Of a stretch of DNA of 64,000 nucleotides, positions 20,455 to 32,114 are shown piece after piece; position 1 is the stretch's first letter, and each line of letters opens with the position of its first letter. The notes below the pieces were generated by a model. The model did not search any database and was not told where the DNA came from. It was given only the letters and a program-made list of their open reading frames with translations. The DNA comes from Celoporthe dispersa (lineage: Eukaryota > Ascomycota > Sordariomycetes > Diaporthales > Cryphonectriaceae), in NCBI GenBank assembly GCA_016584495.1, contig WAID01000001.1, positions 868,001 to 932,000 of the forward strand. The letters are read 5' to 3'. Both the position numbers and the translations under genes were made by a program.

Positions 20455-21828
20455 AAAATCAAAAAGGTTGGTTATGAGTTGCTTGCGGCGGCAGGGCTGA
20501 CCCGCACCGGCGACAAGCACATGTCATGAAAATTAGTCAGTGAATACAAAGCCGATTCTCATAGCTGCAACTTGCATGTAAATATCAATACCAGATACCC
20601 ATCTTGCCGAGTCAAGGAGTAAACGAGGACCCATCATCTCTTGACGATCTTTTTCTTTTTTACGAGCGCATAATCTTAAGATGCGTGAACCTTTTTTTTT
20701 TGGTTTTAGTCTCCCTGTGCCTATCGGTGGAAGCCTGCTTATCACCAACAAAAACTCCAGAGGGGGAAAGCAAAAAAAGAAAGAGAAAAAAAATGTTGGG
20801 CGGCCCTCTAGTTCTAGGTGCCGAAAAACCACACCAAGGCCCCATATATCCCAGCGTCTCGGAAAGCGACGAAGAAGAACCAGGCCACAGGGGAGGGGGG
20901 CAGGAGCCACATTACTTTTGCCTGTACAAACCAATCGGCTGCGTTTGCGTGTCGACATTCCTTCTTTCTCCCCCTCCAGCACCCGCCAGGGAGCCTGCAG
21001 GCAAGGGTCTCTTGGTGGCCGTTGGCGGCAGGTCGGGGACAAGAAGGTTGTAATCTTTACACGGCTATAGTAGTATTCCTGACGACGCTTCGGAACATTG
21101 GCGGGAGGAGAGCAGCCTCTCTCTCTCTCCCTCTCGACTCTCGAGTCTCTTGTCTCCACGGCTGGTCGGGAGAACTGTCCCCCACAAGCCAGGCGAGAGG
21201 GAAAAGTACGGGGTCGTGTATATTCCCATGCACAAGACACCTTCTTGATTCTTCCTAGGAACACCGTTCGTGCATGTTGCATACCCTGAAATAGGAGGAG
21301 GTGGTGGTAGGAGGAGAATAGTGGTCATTGGTAGGCTTGAAAAAGGGAAAACCTCGGGAGAATCGTGGTGTGTTGCTTTTTTTTTTTTTTTGGACGCAGC
21401 CGCAGATGTAAGTAGATGCATATGCGTACGTATACACACTCACACCTCTAGATGGCAACAGATCTATGACCATAGCAATTGGTTGTTGAATGCAAGCAAA
21501 CACAAAAAAGCAGTGGGTTTGTTCTGTCGTTCCTTGTCAGCCTAGCAGTGCATAATTAGTGCTAAGAAATGCAGCCCGCTGCGCTACCTACTGCGGCCAC
21601 CGTTTCGGCGACTCAAATCATGAGCCGAACTGGCCCCAAGGCGGAATCAAACGAAACGAGACCCTGGTCACAGCAAAAGCACGCATCGGACATTTGCCCT
21701 TGCCCTGCCGGGTTCTATGCATGCCATTTTGAATCGGAGTGATTGATATATTCGACTGATCCTCACCTCATCCTTCTTTTTGGGATCTTCTCTCTTTTTC
21801 TTTTTCTTTTTTTTCCTTTCTCTTCATA
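20455..21828. other. Intergenic, 1.37 kb, homopolymer-rich
   Basis: Contains several T or A runs (near 20692, 20785, 21379, 21808) and a CT-rich stretch near 21117-21135. A tRNA D-arm-like segment on the minus strand (21581-21601) lacks the other arms. No gene is supported. Confidence 0.55.
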
Positions 21829-22363
21829 ATGATCATTGGCCCTCCGCCTTGGCGATCTGTACTGAGAAGAAGGCTGTCATCACTCAAGTTCTCGTCATCA
21901 TCATCATCATCACCGAGGAGCTTCTTCTCCTTCACAACAACATCAGCAGGGCCAATACCGCCGAGGAAGTTGGAGTTCTCGTCACGGGCCAGGATACCCG
22001 CCAGCCCAGCAGCATCATCATCATCCTCACACCGCCATCCTCCTTCCTTAAGGTGGTGCAGCAGCAGCATTACCACCCACAACCAGGGCTTCGCGGGTGT
22101 TGTGAGAATGGCCTCGACGACGACGCTCCCGAGGCTGCCGGTCTTCGAGGCCATCGCTAGCCACGACCCAGAGTCGACCGTGGTCGTGCACTCGGCCTCG
22201 CAGCGGACCTTTCGGTACGGTGAGCTTCTCGGCGACGTGTGTCGGGCCCGCAACAGGCTGCTGGAGGAGGCCGGCAGGGAGGACATTGACGGCGAGAGGG
22301 TTGCATTCCTGGTAGAGAACAGCTATGACTACGTAGGTGAGTCGAGAGAATGAAACCTGTAGA

Positions 22364-22394
<31 letters not shown>

Positions 22395-24155
22395 AGCTCC
22401 TTTCCCCTCCCCCCCTGTTTTTTTTTTTTTTTTGGAATATCGGATTGATAGGCTAAGAAGCTCTGCAGTGACATGGCTCGCAATCCTTGCGGCAAAGGCC
22501 ATAGCGGTACCCCTCTCGCCGTCCTTTCCGGCACCAGAGCTGCAGTACATCCTGGGCCACAGCGAGGCCTCCCTCCTCCCTCTCCTCTGCACGCTTCAGC
22601 ACAAAGGCGGAGGAGACCCTCTCCCTCCCGCTGGTCACGCCCCCCAAGCATGTCGAGCTCGCCAAGCACCTCGGCCAGGGGGGGCAGCACCAGCAGCAGC
22701 ACCAGCCGGTGACCCTCTCGGAGAGCACCGACCCAGGCGCCGCAGGTATGATGCTCTACACCTCCGGCACGACCAACCGGCCCAAGGGCGTGCTCATCCC
22801 CCAGGCCGTCATGACAGCCCAGGCGAGGAGCCTGCTGCAGGCGTGGGAGTATGCCCCAGGCGACAGGCTGCTGCACGTGCTGCCTCTGCACCACATCCAC
22901 GGCACCATCAACGCCATCTTCGCGCCCCTCTTTTCCGGGAGCTCTGTCGAGTTCCTGTACCCGTTTAACGCGGATGCCGTCTGGAGGAGGTTCGCCGCTC
23001 CCTTCCTTGTCGGGGACGAGGACGTGGCCGGCAGCAACGGCACCAGCACGAATGGGCACGCGGCAAACGGTGGGATGAACGGCCATGCTACCAACGGAAC
23101 GGCCACCAACGGGACATTGACCAATGGCACCAGCCACCGCCACCATCACCACCACCACCACCACCACCAACACCATTCCTCCACCGTCCATCCCAAGGAC
23201 AAGATCACCTTCTTCACCGTTGTCCCAACAGTCTACTCCCGACTCCTCTCCACCCACCGAACCCTACCCCCACACCTCCAGGAGGCCACCCGCACAGCCA
23301 TCTCCCCCTCCAACCTCCGCCTCTGCATCTCCGGCTCCGCCGCCCTCCCCACCCCCATCAAGCGCGCCTGGTCTGACCTCTCCCGCGGCAACGTCCTCCT
23401 CGAGCGCTTCGGCATGACAGAGGTCGGCATGGCCCTCTCCTGCGGCCTGTCCTTCTCCCACCGCGTCGACGGCTCCGTCGGCTGGCCCCTGCCCTCCGTC
23501 GAGGCGCGCCTGGTCGATGTCGACACGGGCAAGGTCATCCAGCCCGGCGAGGGAGGACAACGACCAAGGCCGTGAGCGCTCGGGCGAGATCCAGCTCCGC
23601 GGCCCGACCATCTTCAAGGAGTACTGGCGCAACCCCGCCGCCACAGCAGCCGAGTTCGTCCCCGCCACCGACGGCCGCGGCAGCTGGTTCAAGACAGGCG
23701 ACGTGGCAGTGCGCCGTCCCGTGCCCAGCCAAGAAGCCGCCGCCACGCCCTCCCAGTCCTGGACCGGCGGCGACATGTTCTTCATTCTCGGCCGCAAGTC
23801 CGCCGACATTATCAAGTCCGGCGGCGAAAAAGTCTCCGCCCTCGAGGTCGAGCGCGAGCTCCTCTCCCTGCCCGAGATCGCCGAGGCCGCCGTCGTCGCC
23901 GTCCCCAGCGGGAAATGGGGCCAGAAAGTAGGCGCCGTCGTCATCCTCAACAAGGAGAATTTCCCCGAGGGTGAAGGGGCCAAGTGGTCCGCCATGGACA
24001 TGAGGCGCGCCCTCAAGGGTCGGCTGGTGGCGTACAAGATCCCGCAGGTGCTCAGGGTCGTCGACCACATACCGCGGAATGCCATGGGTAAGATTAACAA
24101 GAAGCAGCTGGTCAAGGCCATCTTCCAGGATGACTTCAGCGGCGATGAGATGTAA
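21829..24155 (+). CDS. Malonyl-CoA synthetase, ACSF3-type acyl-CoA ligase (two frame breaks)
   Basis: Adenylates malonate and forms malonyl-CoA, which in the ACSF3 family feeds mitochondrial fatty-acid synthesis. Seen: the AMP-binding signature YTSGTTNRPKG, the family motif LLHVLPLHHIHGTINAIF, LLERFGMTE, the hinge and Lys region KSGGEKVSALEVE, and the C-terminal NAMGKINKK lysine. One intron, 22337-22468 (GTGAGT...GCAG), holds an AG repeat and a T15 run; splicing gives YDYVVTWLAILAAK. Two extra bases break the frame: a C in 22578-22580 and a G in 23551-23553. Removing them restores ASLLLSSARFSTKAEETL and PGEEDNDQGRERSGEIQL. The start at 21829 adds 93 Arg/Ser-rich residues with almost no acid, like a mitochondrial presequence; ATG 22108 is the alternative (637 residues). 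An Asn-Gly-repeat plus poly-His insert lies at 23030-23180. Confidence 0.88.
22362..22434. repeat. (AG)n and T15 tracts inside the malonyl-CoA synthetase intron
   Basis: A GA dinucleotide run ends near 22395 and a 15-T run lies near 22419-22433. Both fall inside the 132-bp intron, and the T tract sits before the acceptor. Confidence 0.85.
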
Positions 24156-24825
24156 AGGGGCCCAACGGTAGACAAAAGAAGAAAGAAAAAAAAAATATGT
24201 GGATGGCCTGGTACCTCTTTGTCGGGATGAGGAAAAAAATTGGACGATATGGATACAATTGTACATTAACTTGCAGTCTCGCAACGGCACTGCACACGGG
24301 GGGAGGGCAACGTAGATATATGGTCATGATCAATAGAGGTATGGGTAGAATTTTCGTCCTCACTTATGCCACTCCCATTGCATCATAGGAGATATTGGTT
24401 CTCATTTTCTTGTCGCTAGAACTTGATCATGATGGGATCTCTCTGAAATAAGTTGTAATAGCAAGCCTCCCCGGTGCGACAAATAGTGACAAATACTATT
24501 GTCCCTCTTGTGGCGTCTCCATCTTCTTCATCAAAGCTTTTTTGTCCAAGCCAGTCCTGGAGGGGCCCAGCTATCGCTGGAGGCGTTTAGCCGCCTAATC
24601 AAATTTTGTGCAGAGTTATTGCCAGTGGCTAGTAGCGTACTTTCTCCTCCCCCAAACCGTCTGTACTCTTATGTTCTGCGGTGAGTGGCGGACGGGGCAA
24701 ATACGTAGACAGCGCCGTCTGCTTCATAACTATGAATGGCATAGTAGAAGGGTCAAGAGGTAGGTCATGATGCGGAACGGGTGTGCTGTGGTCGATATGG
24801 TAAGTAGGGCATGATAGCAACGCCA
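24156..24825. other. Convergent 3' regions of the ligase and eIF4E genes
   Basis: 670 bp of AT-richer sequence with A-rich tracts near 24180-24195. No ORF or structured RNA that I can support. Confidence 0.55.
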
Positions 24826-25740
24826 TCAGACCGACATCTTAGCCCGAGCCCGTGTACTGCCGGCATGCGCAGCCTCGGTGTGGCTCGAGAACTCGACCTG
24901 CTCGCTGGCGGGCAGCTTCAAGACATCCTTGACCCTTCTGCCGATGGTGAACAGGACCTCCTTGCCCTTCTCGGGAGTGCGCCCCTTGCCGCCGGAGACA
25001 TCACCATCGCCACGGCCAGGGATGGCCTTGCCAACGGTACGAGTCCAGACACCGATACGGTAGAAGGCCTTGCGGACGTTGACGACGACGCCCATCACCT
25101 CGCCGTCCTCCTCGTCCTCGAGGGTGTTGCCGATGGCCGCGAGCATTATGTGCAGCCAGAGCTCGTCGATGTTGACGTTGCGCTTCTCCTTGAACTGGTA
25201 GGACCACTTGCCGCCGTGCTTGTTCTGGGGGTCCTCCCACTCAGGTCGCACGCCAGCCTTGAACAGGTGGTAATCAGACTTGAGCGCGAGCTCGGAGACG
25301 GGAGCGATGTTGTTCTGTCGAGGGGGTGGGAGTCAGCTCCTGTCTACAGTACAGATGGCCCGGCCGGAGAGGAATTAGGGATGGCAGGAAGGCATACATA
25401 GATACCCCAGAACTCCTCGACCGAGTTGAAGGTGATCACCTGCTTCAAGAGATCGTTCCAGTTGTCGCCCTAAGCGCAAGCGAGCCCAGAGTTAGCCATC
25501 CATCGCGCATCGACATAGCACGGAGAGGGAGGCAGGAGGACAAACCTTGCCGGAAGAGGGCTTGGTGAACCACAGGGTCCAGTTGTTGGCCAGAGGGTGC
25601 TTGACGTTGAAGTTATCCTTGTCGTCGAAGACAGTGACTGGCTTGGCATCCGTGGAGGGAGCAGCGTCGGTAGAGGCAGAGGGGTTATTGCCACCCTCGG
25701 GGGAGACGGGGATGGTAGACAGATCGACCTGCTCAGACAT
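24826..25740 (-). CDS. eIF4E: Translation initiation factor eIF4E (cap-binding protein)
   Basis: Binds the mRNA 5' cap and recruits eIF4G to start translation. Exons are 25740-25546, 25469-25398 and 25314-24826; the donors are GTTTGT and GTATGC and the acceptors TTAG and ACAG. The spliced protein has 251 residues, a normal length. The conserved tryptophan pattern is visible: HPLANNWTLWF, SVEEFWGIYNNI, FKAGVRPEWEDPQN, GGKWSYQFK, DELWLHIMLAAIG and RKAFYRIGVWTR. These supply the cap-stacking tryptophans and the eIF4G-binding face. The first ~45 residues are a Ser/Thr/Pro-rich tail. The frame is open upstream of 25740 to 26040, but MSEQVDLS is the expected type of start, with a long 5' leader preceding it. 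Confidence 0.95.
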
Positions 25741-27329
25741 CTTGACGTCGTGGTGCGGAGGTTTGTCGGGTACAATTGTGGCTTCTGGAGTATCAGTCGC
25801 TCGGTAGTCCACGACGGGTGGATCAGAGATGAGGATTGGGACGGGGTTTTCTCTCCGAAACGAGAATGGGTAAACAACTCCTTGTCTGTTCTCCGGTGGC
25901 GAGAAGGCGCTTGGGGGTTGGGAACAAGCTCTGGAGGAGAAAGCGCAGGGTGGTGGTGGTTGCGGAACAGAGAGGGCCTGTCGCGCAAGTGGGATCCGGT
26001 GGGAAAAAGTTCGGTCGAGAGAAGAGACGGCACTGCTCAATCAAGCAAGCAGGCTCGAGGCGGGGCTGCTTGTGATATAGAGGAGGGGGAGGAGAGCCAG
26101 AAGGTGCTCCGCAGAGGTTTGCGCCAGGCAAAACAACAGTTCACAGGTCGATTGAGGCGCCGAGGTATGGTGGTTGGATCGCAATGGAAGTTTTTGGCGG
26201 TTTCAAGAAGTCAAGAGGAAGGGTCCCCGCCGCAGCACGCCTGGCTAAAGATACTGCAGTACGGCGGTCGGCTGTGCTGCCTGCCACTAGACTGACTGCC
26301 TGCTGCCCCGCGTGCCTTCCTTCCTACCATAGTGGTAAGGCGTCATGTGGTGCACTGACCACTAACAGCCAGGTTTCCCTCTACTTATGTAAGGTACTGT
26401 GCGTGGAACTTTCCGGCTGCTGTTTTTGTGGTGTCTGCTCTACTCTCAGGTCAGAAGGCCAGACTGCCTTTGTGTTGTTTTGTTTGTCCCTGCCCTCAAT
26501 GACTTGTCTGGCTTGCCTCGTTTGTCCTGTCTCCCACTCTGCAGCCTCCATACGGCCTTCTCTTGTTCTTTCCGGTCTCGGCTTTTCCTGCTCCGAATAC
26601 CGCATGCACACGCAGTGGCAGCAGACCATCACGTCTCTTTCTGATGAGGCTCGGCTTCACCCTGACGAGCAGCCCGTGTTGGGGTTTTCTTTTCTTTTCT
26701 TTGGTTTTTTCCCCTCCTCCTCCTCTTATTCTCCTTCCTCTCGGCTTCCTGCTCCTCTCTGGCTTTTAAGACATGGGGGGAAAATACCACAGAGCGGAGT
26801 GAACTTGCTAGGAATCAATCACTTTCTTCCAAACTTCCAGACTATTGCACTGTACACTACATTGTTGTCCTGACCAATCGCTCCTGGCCCAGCCTGTGCT
26901 TCTGCTTCGTAGAGAACAATCAAGCTCCACCTCTTTCACACTTTTGCGCTCTCACAGAATGCCGGATATCGTCAAGCTTCACTGCTGGTCTTCTTTGTGC
27001 TGTTCGGAAACGGACGTCGTGCTGAGGATCTATCTAGGTGCTCTTTCACTTGACAAACAAAGCCGCCTCGCGCGTCTTGGTCGCAACCATGGATCCTTCC
27101 ATGGCACATGGAGGCCATATAAGCCATATCAGCACTTTGTGCCACCCCCCTCCCGCACATTGCCGGCTTGCAGTCCTCAGGAGACGGAGAGAAAGTGCAC
27201 GCCAGGGCGACGACGAACGAGTGGGCTGAGACTGCAGATCGAAGAGCAAGCAAAACTAACCAAAATATCCTCCTCACTAGCCTGTTCGACTGGCTGGCCC
27301 TCAGGTCCGGCGCACGACTTACAGCAGCC
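25741..27329. promoter_or_regulatory. Intergenic 1.6 kb between divergent eIF4E and the 27.3-kb gene
   Basis: The part nearest eIF4E (25741-26150) is probably its 5' leader and promoter. The rest is pyrimidine-rich on the plus strand (26450-26770), as is common in fungal promoters. Small ORFs here look like chance. Confidence 0.5.
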
Positions 27330-30300
27330 ATGACAACCATGACCGAGCTACAAACTAGCCTCCCACAACGAGACGATGGAGGCATCATCGTGCCCAACGT
27401 GCGCCCCGTGGGCACCGAGCGATCGCCTGATCCCAGGTGGCGAGACTGGCGCTTGAGGGAGCAGAGGCCAGAGCTCAGGCAGACGTATCCCACGATGCAC
27501 CCGCCTATCGCCCCTCAGATCGCCTACCGTGCTCAGCTACAGATCGACAGGTACACGCGGGAAGAGGAGCTCAAGGATCCAATGTTCACCCCTCGATCTC
27601 TTGATGACCTCGCCGGGTACAGTCCCGCGAGGCTACAATTCCGCCTCCTCGCAGAAACCTACCAGAGGGTGGACACACTCGTCCGTGAGGCCCGTCCCAG
27701 GAAGCCTGTACGCGAAGGAGACTACGACAAGCTGCCCGCCTTTTGGTTCGAGGAGATGTCCTCCAGCCTCTTCGCCAGGCTTTGGGACTTTGCTGCGGCG
27801 ACTTTTGGTCATGCCGACTTCTCTGAACACCTAGAACAGAGGGACTGGACCCGCGACATACTGCGACACCTCCCAGCCGACTTCGTCCGGTGCGCGTCTG
27901 TGGTCGCGAGGGGTGACCCGTACAGGAAGCCCAAGACCGGACCAAACGGCTACAACGATCACGGCTACGAATTCCTCTTCCTGTCTAAGGATGACCGTGT
28001 GTGCCTGTGCACTGCTGTCATTGCGAAATTGCTGCAGGAGCAGTGCTTTGATTCCCTGCTCTTCGGTGCGAGACCACAGGAGCAGACAGCTCTGGAGCTC
28101 CTCGACCGCACTACCGACGGGACTACTGACGGTATGATGAGTCCCCCTTGCTGACTGCCACCTTCCTCTGATATCTAACACATTTTCACATCAACAGGCT
28201 ACGCGAGGAAGTTTGCCCGGTACAACCCGATCCACGAGTATCTCAGGGGCGAGCTCTATGCGGCCGACTTCTGGCCGGAGGTCGACCGTGTCACCGCTGA
28301 CATCCTCAGTCTGCTCCTCCCGCTGATCAACATGATCGGTCCCTTGTGCCCTACTGCGCCGTGGCCACCACTGACAGAGGTGCACCAGAAGCTGCACAAC
28401 ATCGTCGCCGAGGCAGCCTATCTGAGCAACGGAGACAAATTCTCGAGGTCTTGCTTCTGGATCGAATTTCCGCAGCCTGGCCAGCTATGGGATCTCCGGC
28501 AGGAGCACGTAACCGACATCATGTGGAAGGCGTCCAGCCAGGCTGCTCTGGCTCACGACAACCACGTCCGTGAAGAGTCAGATGAGATGAAGAAATGGCG
28601 TGCCGACAGAGATGCGGCATTCCGGAGTGCCAGCGTCCCAGCCCCGTTAGACGAATCCCAGCCGGCTGTCCAATACGAGCTGCGTAATCCCAAGCCGAGT
28701 AGTAAGATCCGGCGTACTGCCAAGGTCCAGATCAGCCTGTTCCCATTCCTTGAGCGCTACTTTCCCATCCAACAAAATGTTGCCAACGGCAGTGGAGAGA
28801 ACACTGGTGATCAGGCAACGGTGGTCCAGAAGGCACAGGTGGTGTATTATGCCGGCGATGACTCGGACCAGATGGAGCAGTGGGAGGACTACACTTTGCA
28901 GCAGCACCTTCAAGCCTGGGAGGATATTTTCAAGCCTGGCCCCTCGTTTAGGCCAATTATAGGCTACCTCCCACTTATGAATTTCCTGTTGGCGGTCCTG
29001 AGGTGGCTGTTTCTGGGCTGCTGCGCCTTGTTTGTGTTCTACCTTTTCCTGCCAAGTTATGCCAGCATTCCCAGGGGCCTTGCGTCCAACTTCAGGATGT
29101 CACCCGTCCTTCCTCCCGCATCGTCGCAGCTACCACCAGCCTCCTCCGATAATACAGAACCCTTCCTCACGAACACTGCAGAGGGAACGTGGACCACCAT
29201 CGATTCCGATCCCGTGGCGAAGGCCACTCGCAAGAGGAAAGCAACAGAAGCCATATCTCGGGAGTCCAGGTCCAGTAGCAAAGGCACCCTAGAGGGCTCT
29301 GTGGTGAAAGAGACCGAGGAGGTGGACACTCACAGCAGTGAGACGAACACTTACAAGAGTGAGAAGAGGAGCAAAAAAATCGCCAAGGAAACCTTCTCCA
29401 GAAGAGGCACCAAAAAAGATGCCAAAAAGAAAGATGCTACCAAGACGGTCACTCGCAAGAGTACGAGGAGAAAAAGCTAGCACAGTCACATCGCAGGAAT
29501 TGCCTCGTACATACACCGACACGGCTGCCAAAGAGAAAAGGACTGATGCGACCACACGCAGAAAAACAAAGACGAGGACGAGGACCACAAAGTCGAGCGA
29601 CACCATGAAGCGGAGCTCATCAGATGAGGACGCCGCGCCCAAGAAACCCAAGACGATCACCCGCAAAGGGACGAGAACTCGGACAGTTACGTCTGAAGAT
29701 GTCACTACTCAGTATATGACAGACAAAGACGCAAAATCAGAGTACACCGTCAGGAGCCGGGGAGAGACAAGTAAAACAACCTCGCGGACAGCTGGCGAGG
29801 AGGCTACTACGGCTGAGACTCCCAGCACGTCGACCAGGGGCAGTGGCTCCAACGCCTGGTTCAAGAAGCCATGGGATCATATCACGAACTGGCGAGGCAG
29901 CCGTGATGACAACCTTGTGCAAAATGATGCTGCCCAGGATCATGCAGAGGATGTTGTGGGCGGGGAAGCAAGCCAGGCGGCCACTATCGCCGAGACTCCC
30001 AGCACCCCAACCAAGGGCAGTGGCTTCAACGCCTGGTTCAAAAAGCCATGGGATCGTATCAACGACTTGCGAGGCAAAAGAGATGGCAACCTTGTGCAAG
30101 ATAATGCGGGTCAGCGTGATACGGTTCATGATGATGCGGCTCAAGATGATGCAGAGGGTATGGTGAACGAGCAGGCTGTGCACCACCACGACGAAGACAC
30201 CCCTCACACCGAGGAGGAGCTGCTGTCTGCAGAAATCCGTCGATTTCAGGCTCAGCTGGCTGAATTCGCGTTCAACAAAATGGAGGTCAACACGGGCCTA

Positions 30301-30878
30301 GACAAAGATGGCCGCGACATTGTGGTCGAACAGGAGTCCAAGGCAGTACCCGGGAGCGTCGATCTTCACGGCTTGCTAGAGCACCTAGGCTCCGCTGATT
30401 CCGCATTCCGAGATTTCCTCTCTGAGTATACAGAGAAGCACGGCGAGTTTGCGAACCGCGAGGCCTTGTACACCATAGCCCGCCTGTTGCAAAGGGCGTT
30501 GAGACGCGCCAGGATGCGCAGGAAGCTGTGAGGGCAAGCAAGCGTCTCCTAGACTTCTGGCGTGACTATGTCCGCAATCTCGAGGCTAATGAAACCGGGC
30601 CGGAGGCGGACGAGAATGCATTCGAGCCAGCCAGGGTGAACACCGTGTCCGGCGCGACGCCCGATGGCGATCACACTGGTATCACCGTGGTTGTGCTGAA
30701 TGATATCACCCTCGAGGAATACATGCAGGAAGTAGTAGCTCCGACCTGTGAGGCGAGCGGGGGCCATTGGACGGTGTCTGAATTCTTCGGCATCAACTAC
30801 AACTGTACCGTCAACAACAACGGGGAGGCTACTTGTTTCCAGACTGTCCTGATGCCAGAGGCGACGACGACTCGATGA
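27330..30878 (+). CDS. Unidentified large membrane protein with internal duplication (two frame breaks)
   Basis: I do not recognise the family. Exon 1 is 27330-28131 and exon 2 starts at 28198; the 66-bp intron has GTATGA, a CTAAC branch site and ACAG. Two single-base breaks interrupt exon 2: an extra A in 29471-29475 and a missing G at 30501. Corrected, the frame is 1160 residues and reads through as STRRKASTVTSQEL and LLQRALETRQDAQEAV. The first ~530 residues look globular and alpha-helical, without a known motif. A hydrophobic helix lies near 28975-29060 (LPLMNFLLAVLRWLFLGCC). A long Lys/Arg/Ser/Thr-rich charged region follows, then a 59-residue duplication (29812-30165) with the core GFNAWFKKPWD. 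The last ~110 residues are again ordered, with four cysteines. The ATG at 27330 is the first in frame. Confidence 0.7.
29812..30165 (+). repeat. Two-copy 177-bp in-frame tandem duplication
   Basis: The segment beginning GCTGAGACTCCCAGCAC recurs 177 bp downstream (29989) with about four-fifths identity over its first 120 bases. Both copies encode an AWFKKPWD core and a following NLVQ(N/D) segment. The period is exactly 59 codons. Confidence 0.85.
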
Positions 30879-31364
30879 TCAGCGTCGGGACAGGCACCTT
30901 TTTTCTTTCTTTCTTTTTTTGTTTTTAACCTGCTGGGTTTGCTGCATGATGATGATCTTTGTTATTTTAATATTCGGCTTTTTTTTTTCTTTTTTTCTTC
31001 TCCAGTACCTTTTTAGTTATAGACTCGGAATACAATTGCCTTCGTTATCTTTGCTCAACCTGTCGCCCTGTCGGGCTGCTGACTGCTTAGTTCGAGAATG
31101 CTCAGCCCGCTCCTCAACCGCTGAGACGAGTTGCATGCTCCGCGGGTTCCAGCCATCATGTCCTGCATGCCAGGAGTTATGGCTCGTAGACGAGGGGATG
31201 AGGGATGAGAGCGAGATGAGATGCTGAGAGCACGACAATCAGAAGTCGATCTGGAGTGAGTGCCGCTGGGTGTAGGATGTTGTCAAGTCTCAGCTTCCAG
31301 ATGCGATCGATGCACAGCACAGCTGATGCCTCTCTCGCAGACCGTGTTTCTCGCAACCGCACCA
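30879..31364. other. Convergent 3' region
   Basis: T-rich stretches at 30898-30925 and 30978-31000, compatible with transcript ends. No gene is supported. Confidence 0.5.
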
Positions 31365-32114
31365 TCAGGGACCAGTCCTCATAAACAGGTTCGACGGCAG
31401 CCTCCTGGCCCCCAGCAGCTCCTCCTCGACCTCATATATGATCTCGCCCACCGCCCCGAACCCAAGCTGAAAGTACACCCACCGCCCCATCACCGAAGCC
31501 TCCGTCATAGCCTCCAGCCCGCCCCGCCTCGCCGCCTCCTCCAGGCCCCACCGCACGAGCTTGCTCGCGATCCCCCGCCGCTGGAAGTCCGGATCGACGG
31601 CGCACAGGTCCAGCACAAAGACAGCAGGCACCTCTTTCGTCTCCTTGGCCCGCACGGCCGCCACGCGGGGCTTCATCAGCGAGGCCCAGATCTGCCTCGC
31701 CAGCCGCGCCGCCTTCTCGTCGGGGAACATGTCCTCCGGGCCTCCGAGCTCAGTCGACGGCGGTTCCCCCCACCCGGGAGCGAACGAGAGCTGCGCCCAG
31801 GTCGCGACGCCGACGATGCGCTCGCCGCCGTCGGGACTGTCCGGGTCGGGCACTGTGGCCTTGAGGAAGACGGTGCTGGGGTGGCCGGCGCTGGTGGGTT
31901 TTATGCCCTGCCAGCGCTGCACGAAGCGGTTGGCGTTGGCCTGGCGGCCGGATTCGGTGTCCCAGCCCGGGCTGATGGCGGTCCAGATGGCATCGTGGAT
32001 CTGGTCGCCAAAGGACCTGGCGCAGACATTGAAGAAGGGTAGGAAGTCTGAGGCGTCCTGGACGGGGGAGATGGTGATTGGGCCTGCGTCTGCTTGTGTC
32101 GCTGGTGCTGACAT
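31365..32114 (-). CDS. GNAT-family N-acetyltransferase
   Basis: A single-exon gene of 249 residues. The acetyl-CoA binding motif A is visible as LDLCAVDPDFQRRGIASKLV (about residues 170-189), and the fold continues with the motif-B-like VYFQLGFGAVGE. Family members transfer acetyl groups from acetyl-CoA to small amines or protein amino groups; the substrate cannot be read from the sequence. The start MSAPATQADAG at 32114 is preceded by a leader holding a CA repeat in the sense orientation. The next gene upstream (histidine biosynthesis) is on the same strand, but the 620-bp gap argues for separate transcripts. Confidence 0.85.
   Translation of the reverse strand: MSAPATQADAGPITISPVQDASDFLPFFNVCARSFGDQIHDAIWTAISPGWDTESGRQANANRFVQRWQGIKPTSAGHPSTVFLKATVPDPDSPDGGERIVGVATWAQLSFAPGWGEPPSTELGGPEDMFPDEKAARLARQIWASLMKPRVAAVRAKETKEVPAVFVLDLCAVDPDFQRRGIASKLVRWGLEEAARRGGLEAMTEASVMGRWVYFQLGFGAVGEIIYEVEEELLGARRLPSNLFMRTGP

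Noticed and set aside
21576..21630. tRNA-like segment on the minus strand (D-arm-like AGTAGGTAGCGC and a CTCATGA loop nearby)
   Set aside because: The arms are in the wrong order, the candidate anticodon stem does not pair, and no T-arm is present.
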